Source: an uncultured Clostridia bacterium
GTDB lineage: Bacteria; Bacillota; Clostridia; TANB77; CAG-508
NCBI GenBank assembly: GCA_948528155.1
Contig: CAOSZT010000121.1
Location: 1-6,630, forward strand
Length of the DNA: 6,630 nucleotides
Direction: 5' to 3'
A program made the position numbers and the translations under genes. Positions within the stretch are counted from its first letter, which is position 1; each line of letters opens with the position of its first letter. Positions 6,608 through 6,630 of this stretch are shown here, one piece after another. The notes beneath the pieces are model-generated. The model searched no databases, had not been told where the DNA came from, and saw only the letters and a list, made by a program, of their open reading frames with translations.

Positions 6608-6630
6608 ATGAAAAAATATTTAAAAATTTT
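6608..6630 (+). CDS. Possible start of the next gene, cut by window edge
   Basis: ATG at 6608 opens MKKYLKI and runs to the window end. A lysine-rich start of this kind is common for exported or membrane proteins, but only seven full codons are visible and no function can be given. It lies five bases after the TAG of the MKSQ frame and 26 bases beyond the strong ribosome binding site, too far for direct use, so translation would need coupling or re-initiation. Confidence 0.3.

Overview
The window reads as a cell-surface and cell-envelope glycan region of a very AT-rich, low-GC Gram-positive bacterium (Bacillota; a Clostridia-like gut anaerobe is my best guess). The support for this is the roughly 25% G+C judged by eye, the heavy use of ATA, AAA and TTA codons, the strong AAGGAG-type ribosome binding sites, the SigA-type promoters and the U-tracted hairpin terminators. 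All tryptophans in the four long genes are TGG and those genes end in TAA, so nothing suggests a recoded TGA. All genes are on the + strand.

Positions 1-2727: the 3' part of a large gene whose start lies before the window. In order it encodes the end of a BspA-type leucine-rich repeat domain, a complete calcineurin-like metallophosphoesterase domain, and six tandem Ig-like repeats of about 72-79 residues. Two adjacent repeats are almost identical at DNA level. A 25-bp perfect hairpin terminator closes this unit (2740-2805).

Positions 2816-5614: a two-gene operon for O-acylation of an extracytoplasmic polymer. A consensus promoter (TTGACA-17-TATTAT) overlapped by a 9-bp inverted repeat drives an AlgI-like MBOAT acyltransferase (2926-4341). 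This is followed by a membrane-anchored AlgX/DHHW-type SGNH-like protein (4398-5501), and a short hairpin terminator follows at 5586-5614. The likely division of labour, known from AlgI/AlgX and PatA/PatB-type systems, is that the MBOAT protein moves an acetyl group across the membrane and the SGNH-like partner handles transfer outside the cell. The acceptor polymer is not evident here.

Positions 5601-6630: a separate promoter, whose -35 box lies inside the preceding terminator stem, drives rmlD (5677-6549), the last enzyme of dTDP-L-rhamnose synthesis. This suggests that a rhamnose-containing envelope glycan is made. No terminator follows. A strong ribosome binding site leads into a 4-codon open frame (MKSQ) and, five bases after its stop, an ATG that may open the next gene, cut by the window edge.

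No tRNA, rRNA, CRISPR array, insertion sequence or origin was seen. The one non-coding stretch of any size before the operon (2728-2925) holds the terminator and promoter. The one before rmlD (5502-5676) holds the terminator and promoter plus about 84 bases with no clear assignment.
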